DNA of 64,000 nucleotides. It comes from Aliarcobacter sp. (lineage in GTDB: Bacteria; Campylobacterota; Campylobacteria; Campylobacterales; Arcobacteraceae). The notes beneath the pieces were generated by a model that made no database searches, was not told the origin of the DNA, and saw only the letters and a list, made by a program, of their open reading frames with translations. Of this stretch, positions 53,731-62,049 are shown in pieces; the first letter of the stretch is position 1, and every line of letters starts with the position of its first letter. Where the stretch lies: positions 1 to 64,000 of the forward strand of contig JAQTXA010000003.1 in assembly GCA_028689025.1 (NCBI GenBank), written 5' to 3'. The position numbers were made by a program, and so were the translations under genes.

Positions 53731-55136
53731 CTTTTGACAAATACTATATTCTTGACACAAATATTCTACTTGAGGATGCAACAAATATTTATAAACTATC
53801 TCAAGATGGAAAAAATCTAATTATTCTTGCTGAAACAGTTTTAGATGAAATTGATACAAAAAAAAGTGGTTTTGATGAGATAAACTTTCAAGCAAGAGAG
53901 TTTGCAAGAATACTTGAAAATGCAATAATAGTTGAATCAATAAAAAAAGATTTATATAAAATCATTCGATTGAAAATTGAAAATGATAAAAATACAATCA
54001 TTGATATTATTTCAAAAGAAGAGTATGAGGTTAATATAAAAAATGTTTCTCCAAATATTATAAATGATAGAAAGATATTAGAAATTGCAAGTTTTGCTAA
54101 CAACTACTATAAAAAACAAGTTGAATTCTTATCTCTTGATATTATGGCTAGAACAAGAGCCATTTCACTTGATATAAAAACAGATGCACTTGTAGGTAAG
54201 GACAAAGATGCTTTTGATTTTGAATTTTCAAAAGAGATTACAATTAACTTTGAGGATTTAGAATCACTATTTGATAATGAACCAATCATAAAATTTGATG
54301 AAGAGTATAAACCTTATAATTTTTCTTACTGTTTTAAAGTTAAATCTTCTGACCAAGTAATACTTGCCAATATTCAAAATAAACGAATAAAACTTCTAAA
54401 TGAGGATGAAATTAGAGATCAAGTTATAACTCCTTTAAATAAAGAGCAACTTTTCTTTAGTGATGCTATTTTAAATCATCTATACAACGTTTTAATAGTT
54501 GAAGCAAAGGCTGGTTCAGGTAAAACTCTTCTAGCGCTTAGCGGTGCTTTAAAATTAGTAAGACAAAAATTCTTTCAAAAAATAATCTATATTAGAAATT
54601 CGATTGAATCACTTGATAAAGGTGAAGATGTTGGTTATCTTCCAGGACTTGAAGAAAAATTCAAAATATATAATCATCCTTTAATGGATAGTTTAGATTA
54701 TATCATTAGAACTGAACACAAAAGAAAAAGAAATAAAAAGAATCCTGACATAGTTATATCTGAACTTGATGATAGTGAAGTAACTGCAAGAATTGAACAA
54801 ATGATTAGCAATTATGGAATTGAAACTATGTGGGTAGGTGAGATGAGAGGAAGAACTCTCTCAAATGCTTTTATAATAATTGATGAAGCACAAAATATGT
54901 CTAATAAAACAATGCAAATGGTTTTATCAAGAATTGATAGTAGTTGTAAAGTTGTAGTTCTTGGATCAAATAAACAAATAGACAACTTTTATGTAAATAA
55001 ATATACTAATGCTCTAACAACTCTTTTAAAATCAACAAAAAATGAAAATAATCTTGTAAATACATACGCAATTAAATTACAAAAAGTTCTAAGAGGTCCA
55101 ATTACAGAGTGGGCTGAAGAGATATTCTCTAAATAA
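53727..55136 (+). CDS. PIN-PhoH domain protein (PhoH2/YlaK type)
   Basis: An N-terminal PIN nuclease domain (about 1-150, 'YYILDTNILLEDATNIY', 'LAETVLDEIDTKKSGFDEIN') is joined to a PhoH ATPase (about 230-469) with Walker A 'VEAKAGSGKTLLALSGAL' and Walker B 'AFIIIDEAQNMSNKTMQM'. Proteins of this plan have been described as RNA helicase/nucleases. The acidic residues expected of an active PIN (first Asp in 'LDTN', Glu in 'LDEID') are present. It shares a start/stop overlap with hemJ and is followed by a hairpin. Confidence 0.9.
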   Translation: MTFDKYYILDTNILLEDATNIYKLSQDGKNLIILAETVLDEIDTKKSGFDEINFQAREFARILENAIIVESIKKDLYKIIRLKIENDKNTIIDIISKEEYEVNIKNVSPNIINDRKILEIASFANNYYKKQVEFLSLDIMARTRAISLDIKTDALVGKDKDAFDFEFSKEITINFEDLESLFDNEPIIKFDEEYKPYNFSYCFKVKSSDQVILANIQNKRIKLLNEDEIRDQVITPLNKEQLFFSDAILNHLYNVLIVEAKAGSGKTLLALSGALKLVRQKFFQKIIYIRNSIESLDKGEDVGYLPGLEEKFKIYNHPLMDSLDYIIRTEHKRKRNKKNPDIVISELDDSEVTARIEQMISNYGIETMWVGEMRGRTLSNAFIIIDEAQNMSNKTMQMVLSRIDSSCKVVVLGSNKQIDNFYVNKYTNALTTLLKSTKNENNLVNTYAIKLQKVLRGPITEWAEEIFSK

Positions 55137-55138
55137 TA

Positions 55139-55166
55139 TTCACAAAAATCTTTTTTGTGGATATCT
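55139..55166 (+). terminator. Probable terminator after the PIN-PhoH gene
   Basis: ATATTCACAAAAA and TTTTTGTGGATAT can pair with one G-T wobble across positions 55138-55166. The stem is AT-rich, and the T-run lies in the second arm. Confidence 0.45.
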
Positions 55167-55363
55167 TATAAGTTAATTATAATTCAAAATACAATTCACT
55201 TTTAATTTACTTCCTATTAAACTTAATACTAAAATCTATTAACAAAACTTCATTTATAAATTTAATTATAATATGCTTGTATATATTTTAATAGTTTCCT
55301 ATATTACGGATTATTAAAGATTAAGTTATAATAATTACAACAATATTATAAACTAAATATTAA

Positions 55364-55399
55364 TTATAATCTGTGTTATAATACATATTATAATACATA
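55364..55399. repeat. Three 12-bp tandem repeats (TTATAAT-N5) upstream of the Phd/YefM-like gene
   Basis: TTATAATCTGTG (55364-55375), TTATAATACATA (55376-55387) and TTATAATACATA (55388-55399) follow each other exactly. Each contains TATAAT, and the last one ends just before the AGGAA ribosome site of the gene at 55410. Further TTATAAT copies occur at 55177, 55266 and 55326. The array could be stacked -10 boxes, an operator for the downstream protein, or both. The 273-base gap 55137-55409 holds no gene that I can see. Confidence 0.7.
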
Positions 55400-55409
55400 A
55401 AGGAATAGT

Positions 55410-55796
55410 ATGGGATTATTACAATATACATCTAAAGAGATGTTTTCATCTACTGAATTAGTAAGAAGAAGTAAATATATATTTGATAAACTTAATAGTA
55501 ATGAAATAGAAAAAGCAATTGTTTTAAGGGACGGGAAACCGGGAGTAATACTTTTAGATTTTAATTATTACGAAGAACTTATCAATGAATACTTATCATT
55601 AAAAGAAAAAAAACAAAATGAAAAAACTGTTATAAAACCTGATTTAGTTAGTGAAAAAGTTTTGCCAAACAACAATGATGTTTATAAAGAAAATAATGTA
55701 GAAGATGTATTTGAAAAAAAAGAAGATAGTGAATTTTCTTTTGATTCTGATTTTACATTGGATAAAAATGAACCCTTAAAAGAATTCTGGGATTAA
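55410..55796 (+). CDS. Phd/YefM-like antitoxin-type DNA-binding protein without toxin gene (128 aa)
   Basis: Residues 10-65 resemble the Phd/YefM antitoxin fold: 'STELVRRSKYIFDKLNSNEI', 'EKAIVLRDGKPGVILLDFNY' and 'YEELINEYL'. The remaining ~60 residues are acidic and disordered-looking, ending 'NEPLKEFWD'. Usually such a tail wraps a toxin, but the next gene, two bases away, is a fumarate reductase-like flavoprotein. An AGGAA ribosome site and tandem repeats lie just upstream, which fits an autoregulated DNA-binding protein. A role as transcription regulator of the following genes is an inference. Confidence 0.68.
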   Translation: MGLLQYTSKEMFSSTELVRRSKYIFDKLNSNEIEKAIVLRDGKPGVILLDFNYYEELINEYLSLKEKKQNEKTVIKPDLVSEKVLPNNNDVYKENNVEDVFEKKEDSEFSFDSDFTLDKNEPLKEFWD

Positions 55797-55798
55797 CA

Positions 55799-57394
55799 AT
55801 GTATGATGTACTTATAATTGGTTCTGGAATATCAGGATTAACAGCTGCAATCAATGCTTCAAATAATAAATCAAAAGTTTTAGTTGTATCAAAAACATTT
55901 CCAACTCACTCACAAAGTGTTCAAGCACAAGGAGGAATCAATGCAGTTTTATATGAAGATGAAGATAGTATTGATTTTCATGTTGAAGATACATATAAAG
56001 CTTCGTGTAACTTAGCTAAAAAAAAGAATATTGAACTTATGTGTAAAAATGCAAAAGATACGATTTTATGGCTTGATTCAATAGGAGTTCCATTTAATAG
56101 GAGTATTAATAATAAAATATCACAAAGAAAATTTGGTGGAACAACTAAAATCAGGACTTGTTATTCTAGTGATTATACTGGATTAAAGATTTTACATACA
56201 CTTTATGATAGATGTATAAAGGATGAAGTAGAGTTTATTAATGAACATTTACTACTTAATCTTATTATTCAAGATAATCAATGTATTGGAATTACTGCAC
56301 TAGATATTCAAAGTGGTGAAGTGAAAGAATTTTTATCTAAAACTGTAATTATTGCAACTGGTGGATATGCTGGTATTTATTCAAATCACACAACAAATTC
56401 ATACTCAAATACTGGGGATGGAATTGCTGTTGCATATAATTCTGGTGTAGAATTATCAAATCTTGAATTTGTTCAATTTCATCCAACTACGCTAGAAAAT
56501 TCAAATATATTAATAAGTGAAAGTGCTAGAGGTGAGGGTGGTTATTTATTAGATCAAAATGAAAATAGATTTATTGATGAATTAAAATCAAGAGATGAAG
56601 TATCAAGAGCTATATATGAAAGAATACTAAAAAATGAAAAAGTATATTTAGATTTAAGACATTTAGGGCTAGATAAAATTAAAGAATTTATGCCTCAAGA
56701 GAGAAATCTAGCATTTGAATATTCAAATATTAAAATTGAAGATGAACTGTTACCAATTACCCCAGCTGCTCATTACAGCATGGGTGGAATAAAAACAGAT
56801 ATTGATGCTAAAACAAATATAAAAAATCTTTATGCATGTGGAGAGTGTGCTCAATCAAGCATTCATGGTGCAAATAGATTAGGTGGTAATTCATTATTAG
56901 AAATAGTTGTTTTTGGAAAAATTGCAGGGATTAATGCCTCTAAAAATGCAAAAAATATCTCTAATATCAATTCTAATTCAATACAGTTACATAAAGATAA
57001 AGATTTAATTAAAGAGATATACAACTATCCCAATAAAATCAGTTTTTACAATGAAAAAGAATTACTTGGTAATTCACTATTTAAGAATATTGGGTTATTT
57101 AGAACAGATTCCCAAATGCAAGATATGTTAAATATATTAAATGATTTAAATAAAAATATAAAAAATATGGGAATAGGTGATAAATCAATTACATATAATA
57201 AAAATCTTGTTGAATTTATTGAATTTATGAATATTTTAAAAGTTTCTTTGCTTGTTGCAATATCTGCAGTAAATAGATTAGAAAGTAGGGGAAGCCATTT
57301 TAGATTAGATTTTCCTAATCAAAATATAACATATGAAAAAAATAGTTTAATTAAAAATTCAGAAGATTCTATTGAATTTGAGGATCTAATATGA
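55799..57394 (+). CDS. Fumarate reductase/succinate dehydrogenase-like flavoprotein subunit
   Basis: The 531-residue FAD protein has 'DVLIIGSGISGLTAA' (dinucleotide fold, residues 3-17), 'VQAQGGINAVL', 'FVQFHPTTLEN', 'ISESARGEGGYLLD', 'SRDEVSRAIYERI', 'AAHYSMGGIKTD' and 'NRLGGNSLLE'. Catalytic His and Arg positions of FrdA/SdhA appear kept. In the segment where FrdA has the FAD-linking His (S-H-x-x-x-A-x-G-G), this protein reads SQSVQAQGG with Gln39, so flavin is probably bound without a covalent link. L-aspartate oxidase is an alternative by length, but the following Fe-S subunit gene (4-base overlap) favours a fumarate reductase-like enzyme. No Tat or Sec signal is seen. Confidence 0.78.
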   Translation: MYDVLIIGSGISGLTAAINASNNKSKVLVVSKTFPTHSQSVQAQGGINAVLYEDEDSIDFHVEDTYKASCNLAKKKNIELMCKNAKDTILWLDSIGVPFNRSINNKISQRKFGGTTKIRTCYSSDYTGLKILHTLYDRCIKDEVEFINEHLLLNLIIQDNQCIGITALDIQSGEVKEFLSKTVIIATGGYAGIYSNHTTNSYSNTGDGIAVAYNSGVELSNLEFVQFHPTTLENSNILISESARGEGGYLLDQNENRFIDELKSRDEVSRAIYERILKNEKVYLDLRHLGLDKIKEFMPQERNLAFEYSNIKIEDELLPITPAAHYSMGGIKTDIDAKTNIKNLYACGECAQSSIHGANRLGGNSLLEIVVFGKIAGINASKNAKNISNINSNSIQLHKDKDLIKEIYNYPNKISFYNEKELLGNSLFKNIGLFRTDSQMQDMLNILNDLNKNIKNMGIGDKSITYNKNLVEFIEFMNILKVSLLVAISAVNRLESRGSHFRLDFPNQNITYEKNSLIKNSEDSIEFEDLI

Positions 57395-58125
57395 AAATAA
57401 ACATAAAGCGATTTAATAGTGAGTTATCTGAACAAAATTACATATCTGAATTTTCTACAAACAAATCAAACCTTCTTCAAGCAATAATTGAAATAAAAAA
57501 TACTCAGGATAACAGTTTAACATTTAGATGTGGATGTAAAAGCGGAGTATGTGGTTCATGTGCAATGAGAGTTAATGGAGTTGAAAGACTTGCATGTAAA
57601 ACAACACTTAAAAATAATGATTTAATAGAACCTATAAAGAATAGTACAGTTATAAAGGATTTAGTTGTTGATGTTTCACATGAAACATTCTTAATCCAGA
57701 GAATGGGACTTTCTATAACTGAAAATAACAATATTGATAAAGTAACTCAAGAAGATATAAAGAAAATTGATTTACAAAGTAATTGTATTTTATGTAACTC
57801 TTGTTATAGTTCTTGTCCTGTTTATGATGTAAATAAAAGCTTTTTAGGCCCTTTTGCATTAACAAGAGCACTTAGATATATAAATGACAAAAGGTTAGAG
57901 AATAAAGCGCCTGTACTTGATTCTATACAGACAAGTGGTATATGGGATTGTACATTGTGCAGCGCCTGTACATTAGTTTGTCCTCAAAATATTGATCCAA
58001 AAGCTGACATTATGCAATTGCAAAATATATCAGTTCAAAATGGATATACAAATCCCTATGCACAAGATTTAAGTTTTGATAGTTTTGGAGATGATTTTGG
58101 TGGATTTAATCCAAATGGATTTTAA
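57391..58125 (+). CDS. Fumarate reductase/succinate dehydrogenase-like iron-sulphur subunit
   Basis: The 244 residues carry a plant-type 2Fe-2S site, C49, C54, C57 and C69 (spacing as in E. coli FrdB), with an extra C47. Next come C132, C135, C138, C142 and C187, C190, C193, C197. C190 stands where E. coli FrdB has Val207 in the 3Fe-4S site, so two 4Fe-4S clusters are likely. No C-terminal CCG domain is present. Neither a FrdC/D-type nor an SdhE-type anchor gene follows, and a strong terminator begins at its stop codon. Partner of the flavoprotein encoded just upstream. The electron donor is unknown. Confidence 0.82.
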   Translation: MKINIKRFNSELSEQNYISEFSTNKSNLLQAIIEIKNTQDNSLTFRCGCKSGVCGSCAMRVNGVERLACKTTLKNNDLIEPIKNSTVIKDLVVDVSHETFLIQRMGLSITENNNIDKVTQEDIKKIDLQSNCILCNSCYSSCPVYDVNKSFLGPFALTRALRYINDKRLENKAPVLDSIQTSGIWDCTLCSACTLVCPQNIDPKADIMQLQNISVQNGYTNPYAQDLSFDSFGDDFGGFNPNGF

Positions 58126-58150
58126 AATAGAGAGAAGTATCTCTCTATTT
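58125..58150. terminator. 11-bp bidirectional terminator between the Fe-S subunit and dctP genes
   Basis: AAATAGAGAGA (58125-58135) and TCTCTCTATTT (58140-58150) are perfect inverted repeats around AGTA. The stop codons of both convergent genes are within 7 bases. Confidence 0.85.
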
Positions 58151-58156
58151 GAAGAA

Positions 58157-59221
58157 TTATAAATTATCTTTTAAATACAAATAATCAGACATCTTAGTCC
58201 ATTCTCTAACTTTTTTCATATAAGCGTCTTGAGAATCTAAAACCTCTTTTAAAAGTGGGCTTTCATTTGATACTTGAGTTCTTAACTCTTTGTTAGCCTT
58301 CTTCATTTCATCCATAATATCTTTTGAAAATGTTTTTACTTGAATATTAGGATACTCTTCTTTCATCTTTTGCCATGCATTTGCATTCATATCATAGTTT
58401 TGAATATACATATCATATGCACTTACTCTCATTGCAACAACTAATATTTTTTGCAAATCTGCAGGAAGTTTTTCAAATTTCTTACTGTTAATTATAAATT
58501 GCATTTCAGATGCTGGTTCATGCCAACCTGTGTAATAATATGGTGCAACTTTATGAAATCCCATAGAAATATCCATTGATGGTCCAACCCATTCAAGTGC
58601 ATCTAAATTCCCCATTTCTAAAGAAGTAAACAGTTCACCAGGTGCAATATTTGTAACTTGAACTCCAAGTTTTGCCATAATCTCTCCAGCAAATCCTGGA
58701 ATTCTCATTTTAAGACCTTTTAAATCATCAAGAGTTTTAATCTCTTTTTTAAACCACCCACCCATTTGAACACCAGTACTTCCACCTGGAAATGATAAAA
58801 CACCATGTTTATCATAAACCTTTTTCATAAGCTCCATTCCACCACCAAAATAGAACCATGCATATTGTTCAGGTGAAGTTAAACCAAATGGCATTGATGT
58901 AAAAGGTAAAGTATTTATATCTTTACCTTTCCAATAATATGAAGCAGTGTGTCCCATATCGTATTGTCCACCTTTAACCATATCAAGTACACCTAAAGGT
59001 GATTTATGTTTATTTGCAGAATCAACCTTTATTACAAGTCTACCATCAGACATCTCATTTGCTAATCTTGCCATATTATTTGCAGCATCAATTAATGGAG
59101 ATGCTGTTTCACCCCAAGTTGTAGCCATTGAAAGTTTATAAACTTTATCATTGGCATTTAATGATGAGACAAAAATTGATAAGAAAACAAATGTACAAAC
59201 TTTTGTAATTGTTTTTTTCAT
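58157..59221 (-). CDS. TRAP transporter solute-binding protein, DctP family
   Basis: A 354-residue periplasmic binding protein with signal peptide 'KVCTFVFLSIFVSSLNAN'. It shows the TRAP pattern: 'MATTWGETASPLIDAANNMA', 'LGVLDMVKGGQYDMGHTASY', 'LKGLKMRIPGFAGEIMAKLG' (the Arg that binds the carboxylate), 'FTSLEMGNLDALEWVGPSMD' and 'YYTGWHEPASEMQFIIN'. This subgroup is often linked to keto acids or C4/monocarboxylates. DctQ and DctM membrane genes are not next to it, so it is an orphan here. AGGAGG is spaced 4-5 bases from the ATG, behind a TATAAT box. Confidence 0.9.
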   Translation of the reverse strand: MKKTITKVCTFVFLSIFVSSLNANDKVYKLSMATTWGETASPLIDAANNMARLANEMSDGRLVIKVDSANKHKSPLGVLDMVKGGQYDMGHTASYYWKGKDINTLPFTSMPFGLTSPEQYAWFYFGGGMELMKKVYDKHGVLSFPGGSTGVQMGGWFKKEIKTLDDLKGLKMRIPGFAGEIMAKLGVQVTNIAPGELFTSLEMGNLDALEWVGPSMDISMGFHKVAPYYYTGWHEPASEMQFIINSKKFEKLPADLQKILVVAMRVSAYDMYIQNYDMNANAWQKMKEEYPNIQVKTFSKDIMDEMKKANKELRTQVSNESPLLKEVLDSQDAYMKKVREWTKMSDYLYLKDNL

Positions 59222-59244
59222 AATTCCTCCTAAAAAATTGGAGA

Positions 59245-59250
59245 ATTATA
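59245..59250 (-). promoter_or_regulatory. -10 box of the dctP-type gene
   Basis: TATAAT on the minus strand (59250-59245) would start transcription near 59238, giving a leader of about 17 bases with AGGAGG at 59231-59226. Confidence 0.55.
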
Positions 59251-59273
59251 TATTTAAGAGAATATTATTGGGC

Positions 59274-59894
59274 TTAATTTAAGATGCAATCTTTTAGCTT
59301 TTTTTTATTGTTCCATTTTAATTTCTTTAATTCAGGTTCATCATAAAACTCTTTTGTATATCCAAAACACAAATATGCAATAAATTTATACTCATCTTTA
59401 TTTATATTAAATATTTTATTTATTTTTTTTGGTTTTAATATTGAAACCCAACCCATACCAATATTAAGAGATCTTGCTGTTAACCACATATTTAGTATTG
59501 CACATACAACAGAATATTCTCCTGCTCTTTTCATATAGGTTTGACCTAAAATATTCTCTTTATTTTTTTTGTAATAAACAGCAATATTAATATCAGATTC
59601 TTTGATACCTTCAAGTTTTAGATTCTTATATAGAGGTTTATCAATAAACAATTTTTTACTCTTATCAAAAGATTTAGTAAAATGGTTATATACGAGTTCT
59701 TGTTTTTCTTTATCAACAATTATAAATTGCCAAGGTTGCGAATAACCAACTGAGGGAGCATGTAATGCAGATTGTAAAATTAAATCAAGTTTTTTTCTTG
59801 ATATCTTTTTACTTATAAAGTTATTACCTCTAACATCTCGTCTTGAGGTAATAATATTGTTAAGTGTTTCAAAATCTTTTTTTTTAAATTTCAT
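59274..59894 (-). CDS. bluB: BluB-type nitroreductase-family protein (5,6-dimethylbenzimidazole synthase)
   Basis: BluB breaks down reduced FMN with oxygen to make the lower ligand of vitamin B12. The 206 residues show the BluB pattern: 'ITSRRDVRGNNFISKKISRK', 'LILQSALHAPSVGYSQPWQF', 'TYMKRAGEYSVVCAILNMWL', and 'GMGWVSILKPKKINKIF'. The RRDVRGN and APSVGxSQPW motifs separate BluB from general nitroreductases. No other cobalamin gene is in the window. The start overlaps the stop of the preceding gene by one base. Confidence 0.82.
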   Translation of the reverse strand: MKFKKKDFETLNNIITSRRDVRGNNFISKKISRKKLDLILQSALHAPSVGYSQPWQFIIVDKEKQELVYNHFTKSFDKSKKLFIDKPLYKNLKLEGIKESDINIAVYYKKNKENILGQTYMKRAGEYSVVCAILNMWLTARSLNIGMGWVSILKPKKINKIFNINKDEYKFIAYLCFGYTKEFYDEPELKKLKWNNKKKLKDCILN

Positions 59895-60196
59895 TAGATA
59901 GAAAAATCATGTAAATCTTTAAATATAAATGCTTCAACAATTTCATCTATACTTTTTTGGCTTGGTGCAATTAATGCGATAATTCCTTCATCCATAAAAG
60001 GCCAAACATATTCTAAATCATTTATAACTACAACGGAATCAATCCAAACAGTTATATCTTCACGTCTGTCAAAAAATTCAACATTTGCAACTCTTCCTTC
60101 ATCTAAAGTTACAAAAGCCCAAGCTTTGTTTTCTTCAATTGATGAAATAATACACTCATGTCTTTTTTTTGAATCTACAGGTATTAATATTGTCAT
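59894..60196 (-). CDS. Small NifX/NifB-C-like (dinitrogenase cofactor family) protein (100 aa)
   Basis: The start 'MTILIPVDSKKRHECIISSI' and the pattern 'AWAFVTLDEGRVANVEFFDR' and 'IDSVVVINDLEYVWPFMDEG' suggest the ribonuclease-H-like fold of the NifX/NifB C-terminal family, which binds iron-molybdenum cofactor precursors in nitrogen fixers and has unknown roles elsewhere. The usual glycine-rich end is replaced here by 'LIAPSQKSIDEIVEAFIF'. No nif gene is nearby. It overlaps bluB by one base. Assignment is tentative. Confidence 0.5.
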   Translation of the reverse strand: MTILIPVDSKKRHECIISSIEENKAWAFVTLDEGRVANVEFFDRREDITVWIDSVVVINDLEYVWPFMDEGIIALIAPSQKSIDEIVEAFIFKDLHDFSI

Positions 60197-60253
60197 TTAG
60201 TTCTCTTTAAAATTTATTATTTAGTAATTATTATGATTTTACAATCTTTTTTC

Positions 60254-62044
60254 TTAATAAAGATACTCTTTTTTGAACCATAAAGAAAATACAAAAAGTG
60301 AGTACAAATGCTGTTTAAATTTATTTGATTTTGACAATTCATAGATATGTAAAATATATTCATGATTAAAAAAATTTGTCTCATTATTTACTTCAACAAT
60401 TACATCAATAATTTCATTTTTATACTCTTTATTTAACCACTCATTAAAAGGTGAATTAAATCCTTTTTTTGTTCTATTTATTATTACATCTGGAATATAT
60501 TTAGAAGCTATTTTTTTTAGTAAATATTTATTAGTATCGCCAACTTTTATATGTGATTCAACACTAAACATATAATTCACTAAATTAACGTCAAGAAATG
60601 GCGTTCTAACCTCTAAAGAGTTTCCCATTGATATTCTATCAACTTTTGATAATAAAGCCTCTCCTAGCCAAATCTTCAAGTCTATATAACTCATCCAATC
60701 AACTGGATCTTGTTTTGCAGTTTCACTTTTAAATGTTGGAACTTTTTTAAACAATCTTTTTCTTTGAATATCTGTATAAATTTCTCCAAAAGAGTTATAA
60801 AGATTTTGTTTTTTTACAATCCTTCTTAAATATTCACTCTCTTTAGTATTATTTTGTAAAGCTCCAATAATATCATTTAGAAATAAATTTTGTTCATTTG
60901 ATAAACTTTTCTCAAATTCATAATATTTTAAAAACTTTGCATAATTATCATAACCTAAAAATATTTCATCACTTCCTTCACCAGATAAAACAGTTTTAAT
61001 TCCTGCTTTATGAATCTGTTTAGTTAAAATATTTAAAGGGATAGCAGCACTATCTCCATGGGGTTCTTCAAGCATATCAAGTGTTTGTTCAAAATGATTG
61101 ATATACTCTTTTTGATTTATCTCAACTGGATTATGATTTGAGCTAATATGTGTTGCGGTAATTTTTGCATAATCTAATTCACAATAATTTTTATATTCAT
61201 CATAACCTACACTAAAAGTATTTATCTTTTTTCCTGAAATATTCGTGTATAGTGCTGATATTAATGAACTATCAATTCCACCACTCAAAAGTGAGGCAAC
61301 TTCAACATCACTGTTGAGTCTATATTCAACACTTTTAAATAAAAGTTCTTCAATATCATTTAAAGCTTGTTTTTCGTCTTTTATTGCTTTGTAGGTGTTT
61401 ATCTTGTAATATTTCTTCTTTTGAAGCTCTGGGCTCTTATTTGGCTCATAAATCATATATGTAGATGCTTCAAGTTTAAAAATCCCTTGATAGAAAGAAT
61501 CTTCACCAAAAGAGACAAAATATTGCATATATTTTGAAAGTGCAACTTTATTTAGATTTGGTTTATAATCAAGTAGATTTAATATTGATTTTATTGAAGA
61601 AGAAAAGATAAATTTATTATCTTTAAAATAGTAAAAAAATGGTTTTTTACCATATCTATCCCTAGCACAAAAATATAACTCTTTTTTAATATCATAAATA
61701 CAAAATGAAAACATCCCATTTAATTTGTTTAAAAAATCAAATCCATACTTTTGATAAAGTCTAATTAATACTTCACTATCACTTTTTGTTTTACACTCCA
61801 AATGTTCCACGTGAATCAATTCTTTGTAATTATAAATTTCCCCATTAAAAACAAGTAAAATATCATCAAAATTCATAGGTTGATTTGCTTCTTCATCTAA
61901 ATCAATAATAGCAAGTCTAGTATGTCCAAATTGTTTGTTATCAATTTTTACAGATTTCTGAAAATCTGGACCTCTATGATTTAAAAGTTCTAAAGATTTA
62001 TCAAATTTAGTTGATAAAAAGTTTGTACCAATAATTCCACACAT
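60254..62044 (-). CDS. asnB: Asparagine synthase (glutamine-hydrolysing)
   Basis: AsnB makes asparagine from aspartate, ATP and glutamine. The nucleophile Cys2 ('MCGIIGTNF') starts the glutaminase domain, with 'LLNHRGPDFQKSV', 'GHTRLAIIDLDEEANQPM', and 'LVFNGEIYNYKEL'. The synthetase domain begins with the ATP loop 'VASLLSGGIDSSLISAL' (about 246-262), followed by 'TVLSGEGSDEIFLGYDNY' and 'MGNSLEVRTPFLDVNLVNYM'. At 596 residues it is like the amidotransferase type often seen in surface-polysaccharide loci, but no such genes are here. The AEC gene ends 5 bases upstream. Confidence 0.93.
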   Translation of the reverse strand: MCGIIGTNFLSTKFDKSLELLNHRGPDFQKSVKIDNKQFGHTRLAIIDLDEEANQPMNFDDILLVFNGEIYNYKELIHVEHLECKTKSDSEVLIRLYQKYGFDFLNKLNGMFSFCIYDIKKELYFCARDRYGKKPFFYYFKDNKFIFSSSIKSILNLLDYKPNLNKVALSKYMQYFVSFGEDSFYQGIFKLEASTYMIYEPNKSPELQKKKYYKINTYKAIKDEKQALNDIEELLFKSVEYRLNSDVEVASLLSGGIDSSLISALYTNISGKKINTFSVGYDEYKNYCELDYAKITATHISSNHNPVEINQKEYINHFEQTLDMLEEPHGDSAAIPLNILTKQIHKAGIKTVLSGEGSDEIFLGYDNYAKFLKYYEFEKSLSNEQNLFLNDIIGALQNNTKESEYLRRIVKKQNLYNSFGEIYTDIQRKRLFKKVPTFKSETAKQDPVDWMSYIDLKIWLGEALLSKVDRISMGNSLEVRTPFLDVNLVNYMFSVESHIKVGDTNKYLLKKIASKYIPDVIINRTKKGFNSPFNEWLNKEYKNEIIDVIVEVNNETNFFNHEYILHIYELSKSNKFKQHLYSLFVFSLWFKKEYLY

Positions 62045-62049
62045 GATAA

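Noticed and set aside
55364-55399. CRISPR array or replication iterons
   Set aside because: Units are only 12 bases with no spacers, there are no cas or replication genes nearby, and each unit is a -10-like sequence directly upstream of a gene.
55410-55796. Half of a type II toxin-antitoxin pair
   Set aside because: Both neighbouring coding regions were read; neither encodes a small toxin, and the following gene is a 531-residue flavoprotein.
59226-59248. Hairpin that could hide the AGGAGG ribosome site of the dctP-type gene
   Set aside because: Transcription from the TATAAT at 59250-59245 would start inside the first arm, so the pairing bases are mostly not in the mRNA.
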